Source: Rhodobiaceae bacterium UBA7378
Lineage (GTDB): Bacteria; Pseudomonadota; Alphaproteobacteria; RS24
DNA: 27,613 nucleotides
NCBI GenBank assembly: GCA_002469805.1
Contig: DKNW01000105.1
Span: 6,703 to 34,315, forward strand
Direction of reading: 5' to 3'
A model generated the notes under the pieces. The model did not search any database and was not told the DNA's origin. It saw only the letters and a list, made by a program, of their open reading frames with translations. Below are positions 8,345-15,655 of this stretch, one piece after another (position 1 is the first letter of the stretch; each line of letters starts with the position of its first letter). A program made the translations under genes and the position numbers.

Positions 8345-8944
8345 ATGACGACAGACATGATGGCGAATTCAGAAGATGCGCGGGTAGCGGAACTTGCAAA
8401 TGCTGAAAATGCGCATTTGCTGGCACCCGGAGCTGCGCGACCAATTTTGCCGCTTGTGATGCCGGTGATTGCCGATCTGGGCTTTCATCTGGTGCGCGCG
8501 CGTATGACATCTGAGGGCGAGCAAATGATTTTGCAGATCATGGCCGAAAATGACGAGGGCACTATCGCCATTGAAAATTGTGAGACCATTAGCCGTGCGG
8601 TATCTGCAGTGCTGGATGTGGAAGATCCGATATCAGGGAATTACACATTGGAGGTGTCGTCACCTGGAATGGGGCGCCCACTTACCCGACCGCTGGATTT
8701 TGAGCGTTGGACTGGATTTGAAGCCAAACTTGAGCTGTTAAACGCAATCGAAGGCCGGCGCCGTTTTCGGGGTTTAGTCGACGGGTTTGAGGCAGGCGAG
8801 GCGCGCTTGAAAGTTGATCTTGAGGGGTTTGATGCACCGCAAGTTTTGGGGTTTGCCCTTGGTGATATTGCCGAGGCACGCCTTGTGCCGGATGATGCGG
8901 CTCTACGCCAGTCGTTGCAGGCTGGCAAGGGCCGCAAGAAATAG
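8345..8944 (+). CDS. rimP: Ribosome maturation factor RimP
   Basis: Cytoplasmic factor needed for late 30S subunit assembly. The conserved core includes LPLVMPVIADLGFHLVRARM, then ISRAVSAVLD, and the diagnostic YTLEVSSPGMGRPLTRP. The C-terminal domain continues through the LGDIAEARLVPD segment. The frame is open upstream to 8213, but that part (cysteine- and tryptophan-rich) is not conserved and overlaps the terminator-like hairpin. I therefore take the ATG at 8345, giving 199 residues, slightly longer than usual because of a ~25-residue N-terminal extension. Other ATGs at 8357 and 8360 are possible. It leads the classical rimP-nusA-ylxR-infB-rbfA-truB-rpsO-pnp cluster. Confidence 0.93.
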   Translation: MTTDMMANSEDARVAELANAENAHLLAPGAARPILPLVMPVIADLGFHLVRARMTSEGEQMILQIMAENDEGTIAIENCETISRAVSAVLDVEDPISGNYTLEVSSPGMGRPLTRPLDFERWTGFEAKLELLNAIEGRRRFRGLVDGFEAGEARLKVDLEGFDAPQVLGFALGDIAEARLVPDDAALRQSLQAGKGRKK

Positions 8945-8966
8945 AGGCCGCAAGGAATAAAGAGGT

Positions 8967-8980
8967 GCCGCGTGTGCGGC
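8967..8980 (+). repeat. Short hairpin between rimP and nusA
   Basis: GCCGC, loop GTGT, GCGGC: a perfect 5-base-pair inverted repeat in the 58-base rimP-nusA spacer, 22 bases before the nusA start and just ahead of its AGGAG. No T-run follows, so it is not a terminator. It might affect nusA translation or be chance. Confidence 0.3.
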
Positions 8981-9002
8981 TGCCATAACGCAGGAGACGA
9001 AA

Positions 9003-10703
9003 ATGGCGACAGGTATTAGTGCCAACAAGCTGGAACTGGTTCAAATTGCAGACGCGGTCGCGCGTGAAAAGGGCATTGAAATCGACATTGTGCTCGCGGC
9101 GATGGCAGATGCGATCCAAAAGGCGGCAAAAGCGCGGTATGGTGCCGAGAATGACATTCGCGTGGAAATTAACCCGCAAACCGGCGAAACGCGTCTTTTG
9201 CGCGCGGTAGAAGTTGTCGAGTTGGTCGAAAATGACGACACGCAAATATCTCTGGCGGTCGCGCAGCGCGAAAAGCCAGAAGCACAAATCGGTGATGAAA
9301 TTATTGATGAATTGCCGCCGGTCGAATTTGGCCGCATCGCAACGCAGGCCGCCAAGCAGGTCATCGTGCAACGCGTGCGCGAAGCCGAACGCGAGCAGCA
9401 ATATGAAGAATTTAAAGATCGTGTTGGTGAGATTATCAATGGCGTGGTGAAGCGTGTTGAATATGGCAATGTCGTGCTGGATTTGGGCCGTGGCGAGGCG
9501 GTTGTGCGGCGCGACAATCTCATTCCGCGCGAGGTGTTCCGACCGGGCGACCGCATTCGGGCCTACATCCAGAACGTGCGGCGCGAACAGCGCGGCCCGC
9601 AAATTATTCTGTCACGTTCCGATCCGGCATTTATGGCGAAGCTTTTCGGTCAAGAAGTGCCTGAAATTTACGACGGCGTGATTGAAATTCGCGCAGTGGC
9701 ACGCGACCCGGGTAGTCGTGCAAAAATTGCTGTTATTTCAAGCGATCCGGGCATTGATCCGGTAGGGGCGTGTGTTGGTATGCGCGGGAGCCGCGTACAG
9801 GCGGTGGTGAACGAGCTGCAGGGCGAGAAGGTTGATATAATTCCTTGGTCGCAAGACGCTGCGGCTTTCATCGTGAATGCATTGGCACCAGCCGAAGTCT
9901 CGAAAGTGGTGCTTGATGAGGATATCCAGCGCATTGAAGTGGTTGTACCGGATGAACAACTTAGCCTTGCAATCGGTCGTCGGGGGCAAAACGTTCGTCT
10001 CGCCTCCCAGCTCACCGGTTGGGACATCGATATCATGACCGAAGCGCAGGAAAGCGAGCGCCGCCAGGCCGAGTTTGCCGAGCGGACGGAAACCTTTATG
10101 GGCGCGCTCGATGTTGATGAGATGATCGCCCAGCTGCTGGCGTCGGAAGGTTTCGCCACGGTTGAGGAAGTGGCGTATGTGCCGCTAGATGAGATCACAT
10201 ATATTGAAGGTTTTGACGACGAAACCGCGCAGGAAATTCAAAACCGCGCGCGCGACTTCCTTGACCAGCAAAACGCAGCCATGACCGAACAGCGCCGTGA
10301 GATGGGTGTCGAAGATGCTTTGGCCGAGATCACCGAGTTGACACCGGCAATGTTGGTGCGGCTCGGTGAAAACGACATTAAAACGCTCGAGGATTTCGCC
10401 GGTTGCGTGACCGATGATCTGACCGGCTGGTTTGAAACGGTTGAGCGCAAGCGGGTGCGCCAAGACGGTATTCTGGACGGGTTCGACATCGCGCCCGATG
10501 ACGCCGAAGCGCTGATTATGTCGGCGCGCGTGAAAGCCGGTTGGGTAACGCAAGAGGAGTTGGATGCGCTGGCTGCCGAGAAAGCTGCCGCTGACGCTGC
10601 CGCCGAAGCCGAAGCCGCCGCCGAGGCCGGCGAAGATGCAGGCGCGCCAGCAGATGCGCTATCCGAGCCAGCGTCTACGCCCGGCAATGATGTATCAATG
10701 TGA
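9003..10703 (+). CDS. nusA: Transcription termination/antitermination factor NusA
   Basis: RNA polymerase-associated factor that controls pausing, intrinsic termination and antitermination. The order is an N-terminal polymerase-binding domain (about 1-125), an S1 domain (about 135-200, VGEIINGVVKRVEYGNVVLDLGRGEAVV), and two KH domains (about 230-345). The KH part includes DPVGACVGMRGSRVQAVVNE and LAIGRRGQNVRLASQL. Acidic helix-hairpin C-terminal repeats and an Ala/Glu-rich tail complete its 566 residues. A CAGGAGA ribosome-binding site lies 6 bases before the ATG. NusA could act on the terminator-like hairpin in its own operon leader. Confidence 0.97.
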   Translation: MATGISANKLELVQIADAVAREKGIEIDIVLAAMADAIQKAAKARYGAENDIRVEINPQTGETRLLRAVEVVELVENDDTQISLAVAQREKPEAQIGDEIIDELPPVEFGRIATQAAKQVIVQRVREAEREQQYEEFKDRVGEIINGVVKRVEYGNVVLDLGRGEAVVRRDNLIPREVFRPGDRIRAYIQNVRREQRGPQIILSRSDPAFMAKLFGQEVPEIYDGVIEIRAVARDPGSRAKIAVISSDPGIDPVGACVGMRGSRVQAVVNELQGEKVDIIPWSQDAAAFIVNALAPAEVSKVVLDEDIQRIEVVVPDEQLSLAIGRRGQNVRLASQLTGWDIDIMTEAQESERRQAEFAERTETFMGALDVDEMIAQLLASEGFATVEEVAYVPLDEITYIEGFDDETAQEIQNRARDFLDQQNAAMTEQRREMGVEDALAEITELTPAMLVRLGENDIKTLEDFAGCVTDDLTGWFETVERKRVRQDGILDGFDIAPDDAEALIMSARVKAGWVTQEELDALAAEKAAADAAAEAEAAAEAGEDAGAPADALSEPASTPGNDVSM

Positions 10704-10715
10704 TGGGAACCTTGT

Positions 10716-11273
10716 ATGGAATTGGCCTGTCATGTGACCGGAAAGACACACCCTGCCGCCGAGCTGTTACGGTTCGGCATATCGCCGGCAGGTGAGCTGA
10801 CACCGGACCTTGCTCAAAAACTGCCGGGGGAGGCCATCTGGGTCACTGCGCGGCAAAGTTGCGTGGCGGCACTGCAGGATAGCGCCGAGTGGCGTGTGCC
10901 CCCCGATTTGGCAGAGCAGGTGGGCGGCCTACTAGCCGGCCGCGCCCGCAATATGCTGGGCCTAGCACGCGGCGCGGGCAAAATTGTGCTAGGGTTTGCC
11001 AAGGTAGATGCTGCTTTGTCGGGCGGACGCGCAACCATGCTTGTTTCGGCCTGCGACGGCGCGCACGATGGCCGGGCAAAATTGGCCCGTAAAGCACAGG
11101 CTGTTGGGGTTCCCATTTTGGAGTTTTTCTCAGCAGATGAATTGGGCTTGGCTATGGGGCGCCAAGATGTGATACACAGCGCAGTTACGGAAGCGCAATG
11201 GGCAGCTAAGATTGACGAGGCCGCCAGTCGGTGGCAGGTCTATATCGGCACTGCGCCGGATGGACAAAAGTGA
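10716..11273 (+). CDS. YlxR (DUF448) RNA-binding protein with L7Ae-like C-terminal domain
   Basis: Two-domain protein of 185 residues, located as usual between nusA and infB. The N-terminal half is a YlxR/DUF448 domain (CHVTGKTHPAAELLRFGISP, then LTPDLAQKLPG). The C-terminal half is an L7Ae/L30e-like domain (GLLAGRARNMLGLARGAGKIVLG, then AHDGRAKLARKAQAVGVPIL). The fusion is typical of alphaproteobacteria. Most YlxR proteins have GRGAWV after the KLPG block; here it is GEAIWV. The N-terminus begins directly at the CxVTG motif, a few residues shorter than usual. A GGGA sequence precedes the ATG. The role is probably in ribosome or RNA metabolism, inferred from the family and location. Confidence 0.88.
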   Translation: MELACHVTGKTHPAAELLRFGISPAGELTPDLAQKLPGEAIWVTARQSCVAALQDSAEWRVPPDLAEQVGGLLAGRARNMLGLARGAGKIVLGFAKVDAALSGGRATMLVSACDGAHDGRAKLARKAQAVGVPILEFFSADELGLAMGRQDVIHSAVTEAQWAAKIDEAASRWQVYIGTAPDGQK

Positions 11274-11280
11274 GGAAGCG

Positions 11281-13737
11281 ATGAGCGACATAAAAACAGG
11301 CGACGATGGCGAACAAAGTGCCGGCCGCAGCAAGACGCTAAGCCTGAAACGTACGGTTGAGTCCGGACAGGTGCGCCAAAGCTTCTCGCATGGCCGCAGT
11401 AAATCAGTGCTTGTTGAAAAACGTCGCAAGCGGACGATTAATTCCGGAACGGCGGAAGTTGCTCCTGCGCCCGAGGAAGTAACACCAGAAGCGCCCGCAG
11501 CACCGGCCGCTGGTGAAAACCTGTCCAAATCGCAGCAGGATCGCCGTCAGGCGGCGGTTGTAGAAGCCAAGCAACGCGCCATCGAAGAAGCCAAGCAAAG
11601 CGAGATTGATGCGCGCCGTCAGGCCGAAGAGGATGCGCGCCGCGCCGAAGAACAAGCTCAAAAAGCGGCTGAGGAAGCCAGCCGGGCCGAAGCGCTTGCA
11701 CGCGAAAAGAAAAAACCGGTTAAACAGGTCGCCGAGGCCGCACCCGCTGCACGCCCAGAAGCGGCGCGTCGGGCTGAGGCCGAAAAGCAACGGCAGGATG
11801 CCAAAAAACCATCTTCCGAGCGTCGGGGAAATGAACGCCGCCGTCGCGCCGGCAAGCTGACGATTAATGATGCTTTGAACGACGAAGAGCGGGTGCGCTC
11901 ACTAGCGTCAATGCGCCGGCGCCGCGAACGCGAAAAACGCCAGACCGACGGCATGGAAAATGCCGAAAAAGTATCGCGCACAGTGCAACTGCCCGACACG
12001 ATATCCATTCAAGAGCTGGCTAATCGCATGGCAGAGCGAGCGGTCGATGTCATTAAAATTTTGATGCAGCAGGGCGTCATGGCGAAGATTAATGATGTCA
12101 TTGATGCCGATACGGCCCAGATTGTCGCTGAAGATTTGGGACACTCGGTACGACGAGTGTCGGAAAGTGACATTGAAGACGGTTTGATCGGCGATGCTGA
12201 TAAAGACGAAGATATGACCGGGCGCCCACCGGTTGTCACCGTTATGGGCCATGTTGACCATGGTAAAACATCGTTGCTGGATGCGCTGCGCAAAGAAAAA
12301 GTTGCAGCCGGCGAGGCCGGGGGTATCACACAGCATATCGGGGCTTATCAGACAACAACCCAGAAAGGTGTCGTGATCTCCTTCATCGATACACCAGGCC
12401 ATGCGGCATTTACCGCCATGCGTGCGCGTGGCGCCAAGGTCACTGATATCGTCATTCTTGTTGTTGCTGCCGATGACGGTGTGATGCCGCAAACCGTCGA
12501 AGCGATTAATCACGCCAAGGCCGCCGAAGCGCCGATTATTGTGGCGATCAATAAAATGGACAAGCCAGAAGCCGATCCTACACGGGTGAAAAACGAGTTG
12601 CTGCAGCACGAAATCATTTCCGAAGATATGGGTGGCGAAACCCAGATGATCGAAGTTTCGGCGCAAACGGGCGACGGCCTCGAAAATTTGCTCGAAGCCG
12701 TTGCGTTGCAATCCGAAGTGATGGAACTGAAAGCCAATCGCGAGCGCGGTGGCGAGGGCATCGTCATAGAGGCCAAGCTCGATAAAGGCCGTGGACCGGT
12801 CGCGACCGTACTGGTTCAACGTGGCACGTTGCGCGTCGGTGATGTTTTTGTTGTCGGGCAGGTATCGGGGCGCGTGCGCGCGTTGATCAATGATCTCGGC
12901 GAACCAATTGACGAAGCCGGGCCATCAGCGCCAGTTGAAGTTCTTGGTTCGAATGGTGTGCCAGGTGCAGGCGATGTGTTCTCGGTTGTCGAGACGGAAG
13001 CGCGCGCGCGTGAGGTTGCCGAATATCGTTCGCGCAAAGCACGCGACAAGTCCAGTGCCTCTGGTCCGCGCGCCGCATCACTTGACCAGATGATGAAGCA
13101 ATTGAAAGACAGTGACATTGCCGAGGTGCCTCTATTGGTCAAAGGCGACGTGCAAGGCTCGGTCGAGGCAATTGCCCAAGCTGCGGAAAAATTGGGCACT
13201 GATGAAGTTGCCGCGCGCGTCTTGTTAAGCGGCGTTGGCGGGATCACCGAAAGCGATATCACGCTGGCCTCGGCCTCAAATGCGATTGTGCTGGGCTTTA
13301 ATGTGCGCGCCAACGCGCAAGCCCGTTCTGCGGCTGAAGCTTCCGGCATCGAAATCCGGTATTACAATGTGATTTACGACCTCGTTGATGACCTTAAAGC
13401 GGCCATGGCCGGCTTATTGTCGCCCGACCTGCGTGAGACACCATTGGGGACGGCAGAAATTCTTGAAGTGTTTTCTGTCACCAAGACAGGCAAAGTCGCC
13501 GGTTGTCAGGTCCGCGAAGGCCTGGTGCGGCGCGGCGCGCGTGTGCGCCTCATCCGCGATGACATCGTGATCCATGAGGGCGAGTTAAGCTCATTGCGCC
13601 GTTTCAAAGACGAGGTTAAGGAGGTCAATGCCGGGCAGGAGTGTGGCATGGCCTTTGAAAATTATTCGGATTTGAAACAGGGCGACGTGATCGAGTGTTA
13701 CGAGGTCGAGGAAATCGCCCGTAGTCTGGACGGCTAA
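11281..13737 (+). CDS. infB: Translation initiation factor IF-2
   Basis: GTPase that delivers fMet-tRNA to the 30S subunit and promotes subunit joining. Residues 1 to about 240 are a charged, Lys/Glu/Ala-rich coiled-coil region typical of the long bacterial form. The IF2_N-like segment follows (TISIQELANRMAERAVDVIK). The G domain has G1 GHVDHGKT (323-330), G3 DTPGH and G4 NKMD, and then domains II to IV end in a C-terminal tRNA-binding barrel. The open frame extends to 11212, but the ATG at 11281 is preferred: GAGGAAG lies directly upstream, and SDIKTGDDGEQ leads into the usual TLSLKRT block. It starts 8 bases after the ylxR stop. Confidence 0.97.
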   Translation: MSDIKTGDDGEQSAGRSKTLSLKRTVESGQVRQSFSHGRSKSVLVEKRRKRTINSGTAEVAPAPEEVTPEAPAAPAAGENLSKSQQDRRQAAVVEAKQRAIEEAKQSEIDARRQAEEDARRAEEQAQKAAEEASRAEALAREKKKPVKQVAEAAPAARPEAARRAEAEKQRQDAKKPSSERRGNERRRRAGKLTINDALNDEERVRSLASMRRRREREKRQTDGMENAEKVSRTVQLPDTISIQELANRMAERAVDVIKILMQQGVMAKINDVIDADTAQIVAEDLGHSVRRVSESDIEDGLIGDADKDEDMTGRPPVVTVMGHVDHGKTSLLDALRKEKVAAGEAGGITQHIGAYQTTTQKGVVISFIDTPGHAAFTAMRARGAKVTDIVILVVAADDGVMPQTVEAINHAKAAEAPIIVAINKMDKPEADPTRVKNELLQHEIISEDMGGETQMIEVSAQTGDGLENLLEAVALQSEVMELKANRERGGEGIVIEAKLDKGRGPVATVLVQRGTLRVGDVFVVGQVSGRVRALINDLGEPIDEAGPSAPVEVLGSNGVPGAGDVFSVVETEARAREVAEYRSRKARDKSSASGPRAASLDQMMKQLKDSDIAEVPLLVKGDVQGSVEAIAQAAEKLGTDEVAARVLLSGVGGITESDITLASASNAIVLGFNVRANAQARSAAEASGIEIRYYNVIYDLVDDLKAAMAGLLSPDLRETPLGTAEILEVFSVTKTGKVAGCQVREGLVRRGARVRLIRDDIVIHEGELSSLRRFKDEVKEVNAGQECGMAFENYSDLKQGDVIECYEVEEIARSLDG

Positions 13738-13739
13738 TT

Positions 13740-14207
13740 ATGAGCACCAGTCCGCGTGGTCCGAGCCAGCGCCAGTTGCGGGTGGGCGAGGTTATACGCC
13801 AGCGCTTGTCCGAAGCGCTGCAGCGCGGGGATTTCGAAGCCCGTATTTTAAAAAAAACGAGCATCACTGTTACCGAGGTGCGCATCAGCCCCGATTTGCG
13901 GCAAGCCAGCGTGTATGTCATGCCGCTGGGTGGCACACATCTTGCCGAAATTGTCGCGCGGCTTAATGATGAGGTACCCCGCTTGAAGAAAGCAGCACTT
14001 GGCGGCTTGCATTTGAAGTATGTGCCGAACATAAAATTTCTCGCGGATGACACATTCGAGCAGGCGGCGGCGATGGATCAGTTGCTGGATAGCCGTGCTG
14101 TGACGCGCGATCTGCATGATGATGCTGCGCTTGATACGACACCCGATATAGATACCTTAGCCTCGAATAGTCGGTCTGATAGCGGATCGGATAGTGGACA
14201 ATATTGA
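13740..14207 (+). CDS. rbfA: Ribosome-binding factor A
   Basis: KH-like protein that binds the 30S subunit and is needed for 16S rRNA 5'-end maturation and cold adaptation. Conserved blocks are QRQLRVGEVIRQRLSEALQRG, ITVTEVRISPDLRQASVYVMPLGG, and LHLKYVPNIKFLADDTFEQA near the end. The C-terminal ~35 residues are an acidic, low-complexity tail rich in Asp and Ser, seen in many alphaproteobacterial homologues. It begins 2 bases after the infB stop, and its stop overlaps the truB start, so it is embedded in the operon. Confidence 0.95.
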   Translation: MSTSPRGPSQRQLRVGEVIRQRLSEALQRGDFEARILKKTSITVTEVRISPDLRQASVYVMPLGGTHLAEIVARLNDEVPRLKKAALGGLHLKYVPNIKFLADDTFEQAAAMDQLLDSRAVTRDLHDDAALDTTPDIDTLASNSRSDSGSDSGQY

Positions 14208-15166
14208 TGGGACGCCGACGCCGCGGCCGCGACATTACCGGCTGGATCAATCTCGATAAGCCGCTAGGTTTCGGTTCGACACCAGCAGTCAGCAAAGTGC
14301 GTCGGGTATTCGATGCCAAGAAAGCCGGGCACGCTGGTACCCTCGACCCGCTGGCGTCAGGCATTTTGCCCGTAGCGCTTGGCGAAGCGACAAAAACCGT
14401 TCAGTACATGCAAAATGCCAGCAAGGTCTATCATGTGACCATCGCGTGGGGCGCGGCCACACGCACGGATGACCTTGAAGGTGAGGTCACCGAAACCGCC
14501 ACGCATCGCCCGCAACCGGCAGACATTGCGGCTGCCCTGCCGATTTTCACCGGCGATATTATGCAAGTGCCGCCAGCATTTTCTGCCATTCGCAAAGACG
14601 GCGCGCGCGCCTATGACCTTGCGCGGGCCGGAGAGGTGGTCGATCTCGCTCCGCGATCGGTGCGCATCGATGCCATTACCCTGCTAGATTGCCCGACGGT
14701 CGATACCTGCACCTTGCAGGTCGTTTCGGGAAAAGGTGTTTATATTCGGTCACTTGCGCGTGATCTGGCGCGCTATTTGGGGACGTTCGGTCATGTCACC
14801 GCGCTGCGCCGCACCCGCGTGGGGCCGTTTGACGAAAAAAATGCAATAGGACTGGAAAAACTAGAAAGTTTGGGCCATATTGCGCCTGATTTGGCTGCTC
14901 TGGATGCCCATGTGCTGCCCTTGATGACCGTGCTAGACGACATCCCGGCACTGGCCGTCTCGGTGGAACAGGCATCCCGCATTCGGCAGGGGCAAGCTAT
15001 ATCTCTGGACGATTTTATCCGGCACCGCGAAACGGGGTCGGACGAAAGGGAGGACCGGCAAATTTTGGCGGTTCTCGCGGACACACCGGTTGCCATTTGC
15101 ATGTGCAAAAGTGGGCTGGTCCATCCGGTCAGGGTTTTCAACTTTCCACCCCCGGGGGTGGAGTAA
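14207..15166 (+). CDS. truB: tRNA pseudouridine(55) synthase TruB
   Basis: Makes pseudouridine 55 in the T-loop of tRNAs. The family motif HAGTLDPLASGILPVALGEA contains the catalytic Asp, D47. The second motif is QVPPAFSAIRKDGARAYDLAR, and VSGKGVYIRSLARDLA holds the third block. The start is the ATG at 14207, which shares one base with the rbfA TGA. A TTG immediately before it (14204) is also in frame. The C-terminal part is shortened relative to forms with a full PUA domain but keeps a PUA-like end (ILAVLADTPVAICMCKSGLVHPVRVF). It is followed after 30 bases by rpsO. Confidence 0.95.
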   Translation: MGRRRRGRDITGWINLDKPLGFGSTPAVSKVRRVFDAKKAGHAGTLDPLASGILPVALGEATKTVQYMQNASKVYHVTIAWGAATRTDDLEGEVTETATHRPQPADIAAALPIFTGDIMQVPPAFSAIRKDGARAYDLARAGEVVDLAPRSVRIDAITLLDCPTVDTCTLQVVSGKGVYIRSLARDLARYLGTFGHVTALRRTRVGPFDEKNAIGLEKLESLGHIAPDLAALDAHVLPLMTVLDDIPALAVSVEQASRIRQGQAISLDDFIRHRETGSDEREDRQILAVLADTPVAICMCKSGLVHPVRVFNFPPPGVE

Positions 15167-15196
15167 CGGGCGGGTATGCCGCCAAAAGGAGTTGAG

Positions 15197-15466
15197 ATGT
15201 CGATAACGGAAGAGCGCAAATCTGCGTTGATAAAAGAATATGCCACAACCGATGGCGATACAGGCTCACCTGAAGTGCAGGTTGCCATTCTGACAGAGCG
15301 GATCACTAATCTGACAGAACACTTTAAAAGTCATGCCAAGGATAATCACTCGCGACGCGGCTTGTTGAAAATGGTTTCACAGCGCCGGCGTCTGCTTGAT
15401 TACGTCAAGGCACGCGATGCGGCGCGCTATAAAAGCCTGATTGAACGGCTTGGATTGCGCCGTTGA
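15197..15466 (+). CDS. rpsO: 30S ribosomal protein S15
   Basis: Primary 16S rRNA-binding protein of the small subunit platform, 89 residues, the exact family length. Recognisable blocks are DTGSPEVQVAILTERITNLTEH, split across helix 1 and 2, and SRRGLLKMVSQRRRLLDYVK. I take the ATG at 15197, which has AAAAGGAG 6 bases upstream and begins MSITEERK. The frame is open to 15176 but the extra residues are not conserved. Directly downstream is a stable hairpin (15472-15491) and a structured spacer before pnp, the standard rpsO-pnp arrangement. Confidence 0.97.
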   Translation: MSITEERKSALIKEYATTDGDTGSPEVQVAILTERITNLTEHFKSHAKDNHSRRGLLKMVSQRRRLLDYVKARDAARYKSLIERLGLRR

Positions 15467-15471
15467 TATGG

Positions 15472-15491
15472 GGGCTGGCGGTTGCCGGCCC
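15472..15491 (+). repeat. Stable hairpin just after rpsO
   Basis: GGGCTGGC (15472-15479), loop GGTT, GCCGGCCC (15484-15491): an 8-base-pair stem with one G-U pair, starting 6 bases after the rpsO stop. No T-run follows. It is more likely an mRNA 3'-end stabiliser or RNase processing structure than an intrinsic terminator. Confidence 0.5.
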
Positions 15492-15519
15492 ATTTCGACC
15501 AGGGCGAAGCCAGGGCGCA

Positions 15520-15629
15520 CGGGCATGGGGTCCGCGCTGCCTGTTAATGAGAAGGACGGCCCTGCTCCCCAGCGGAGAAAACTTGTTCTTCAGTGCTACC
15601 CGGAAGGTAGCGTGGTGCGCGGGCATGGG
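15520..15629 (+). repeat. Direct repeat and hairpin in the pnp leader
   Basis: The 10-mer CGGGCATGGG occurs at 15520-15529 and again at 15620-15629, exactly 100 bases apart, each preceded by a GC-rich GCGC context. Between them lies a perfect 6-base-pair hairpin GCTACC-CGGAA-GGTAGC (15595-15611), 45 bases before the pnp ATG. Leaders of pnp are often processed by RNase III and autoregulated by PNPase, which would fit. I cannot assign a named RNA family. Confidence 0.4.
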
Positions 15630-15655
15630 CTCAGTGCCACTAGATAGGAAAAAAT

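Noticed and set aside
8682..9602. 306-codon open frame on the - strand over rimP/nusA
   Set aside because: It is antisense to two well-conserved genes, has no recognisable domain, and reflects the codon bias of the sense strand.
11908..12819. 303-codon open frame on the - strand over infB
   Set aside because: Same reasoning: it is opposite the IF-2 G domain, without homology or ribosome-binding site.
15472..15491. Hairpin after rpsO as a terminator
   Set aside because: The stem is strong but followed by ATTTCGACC, not a T-run, and pnp lies downstream on the same strand.
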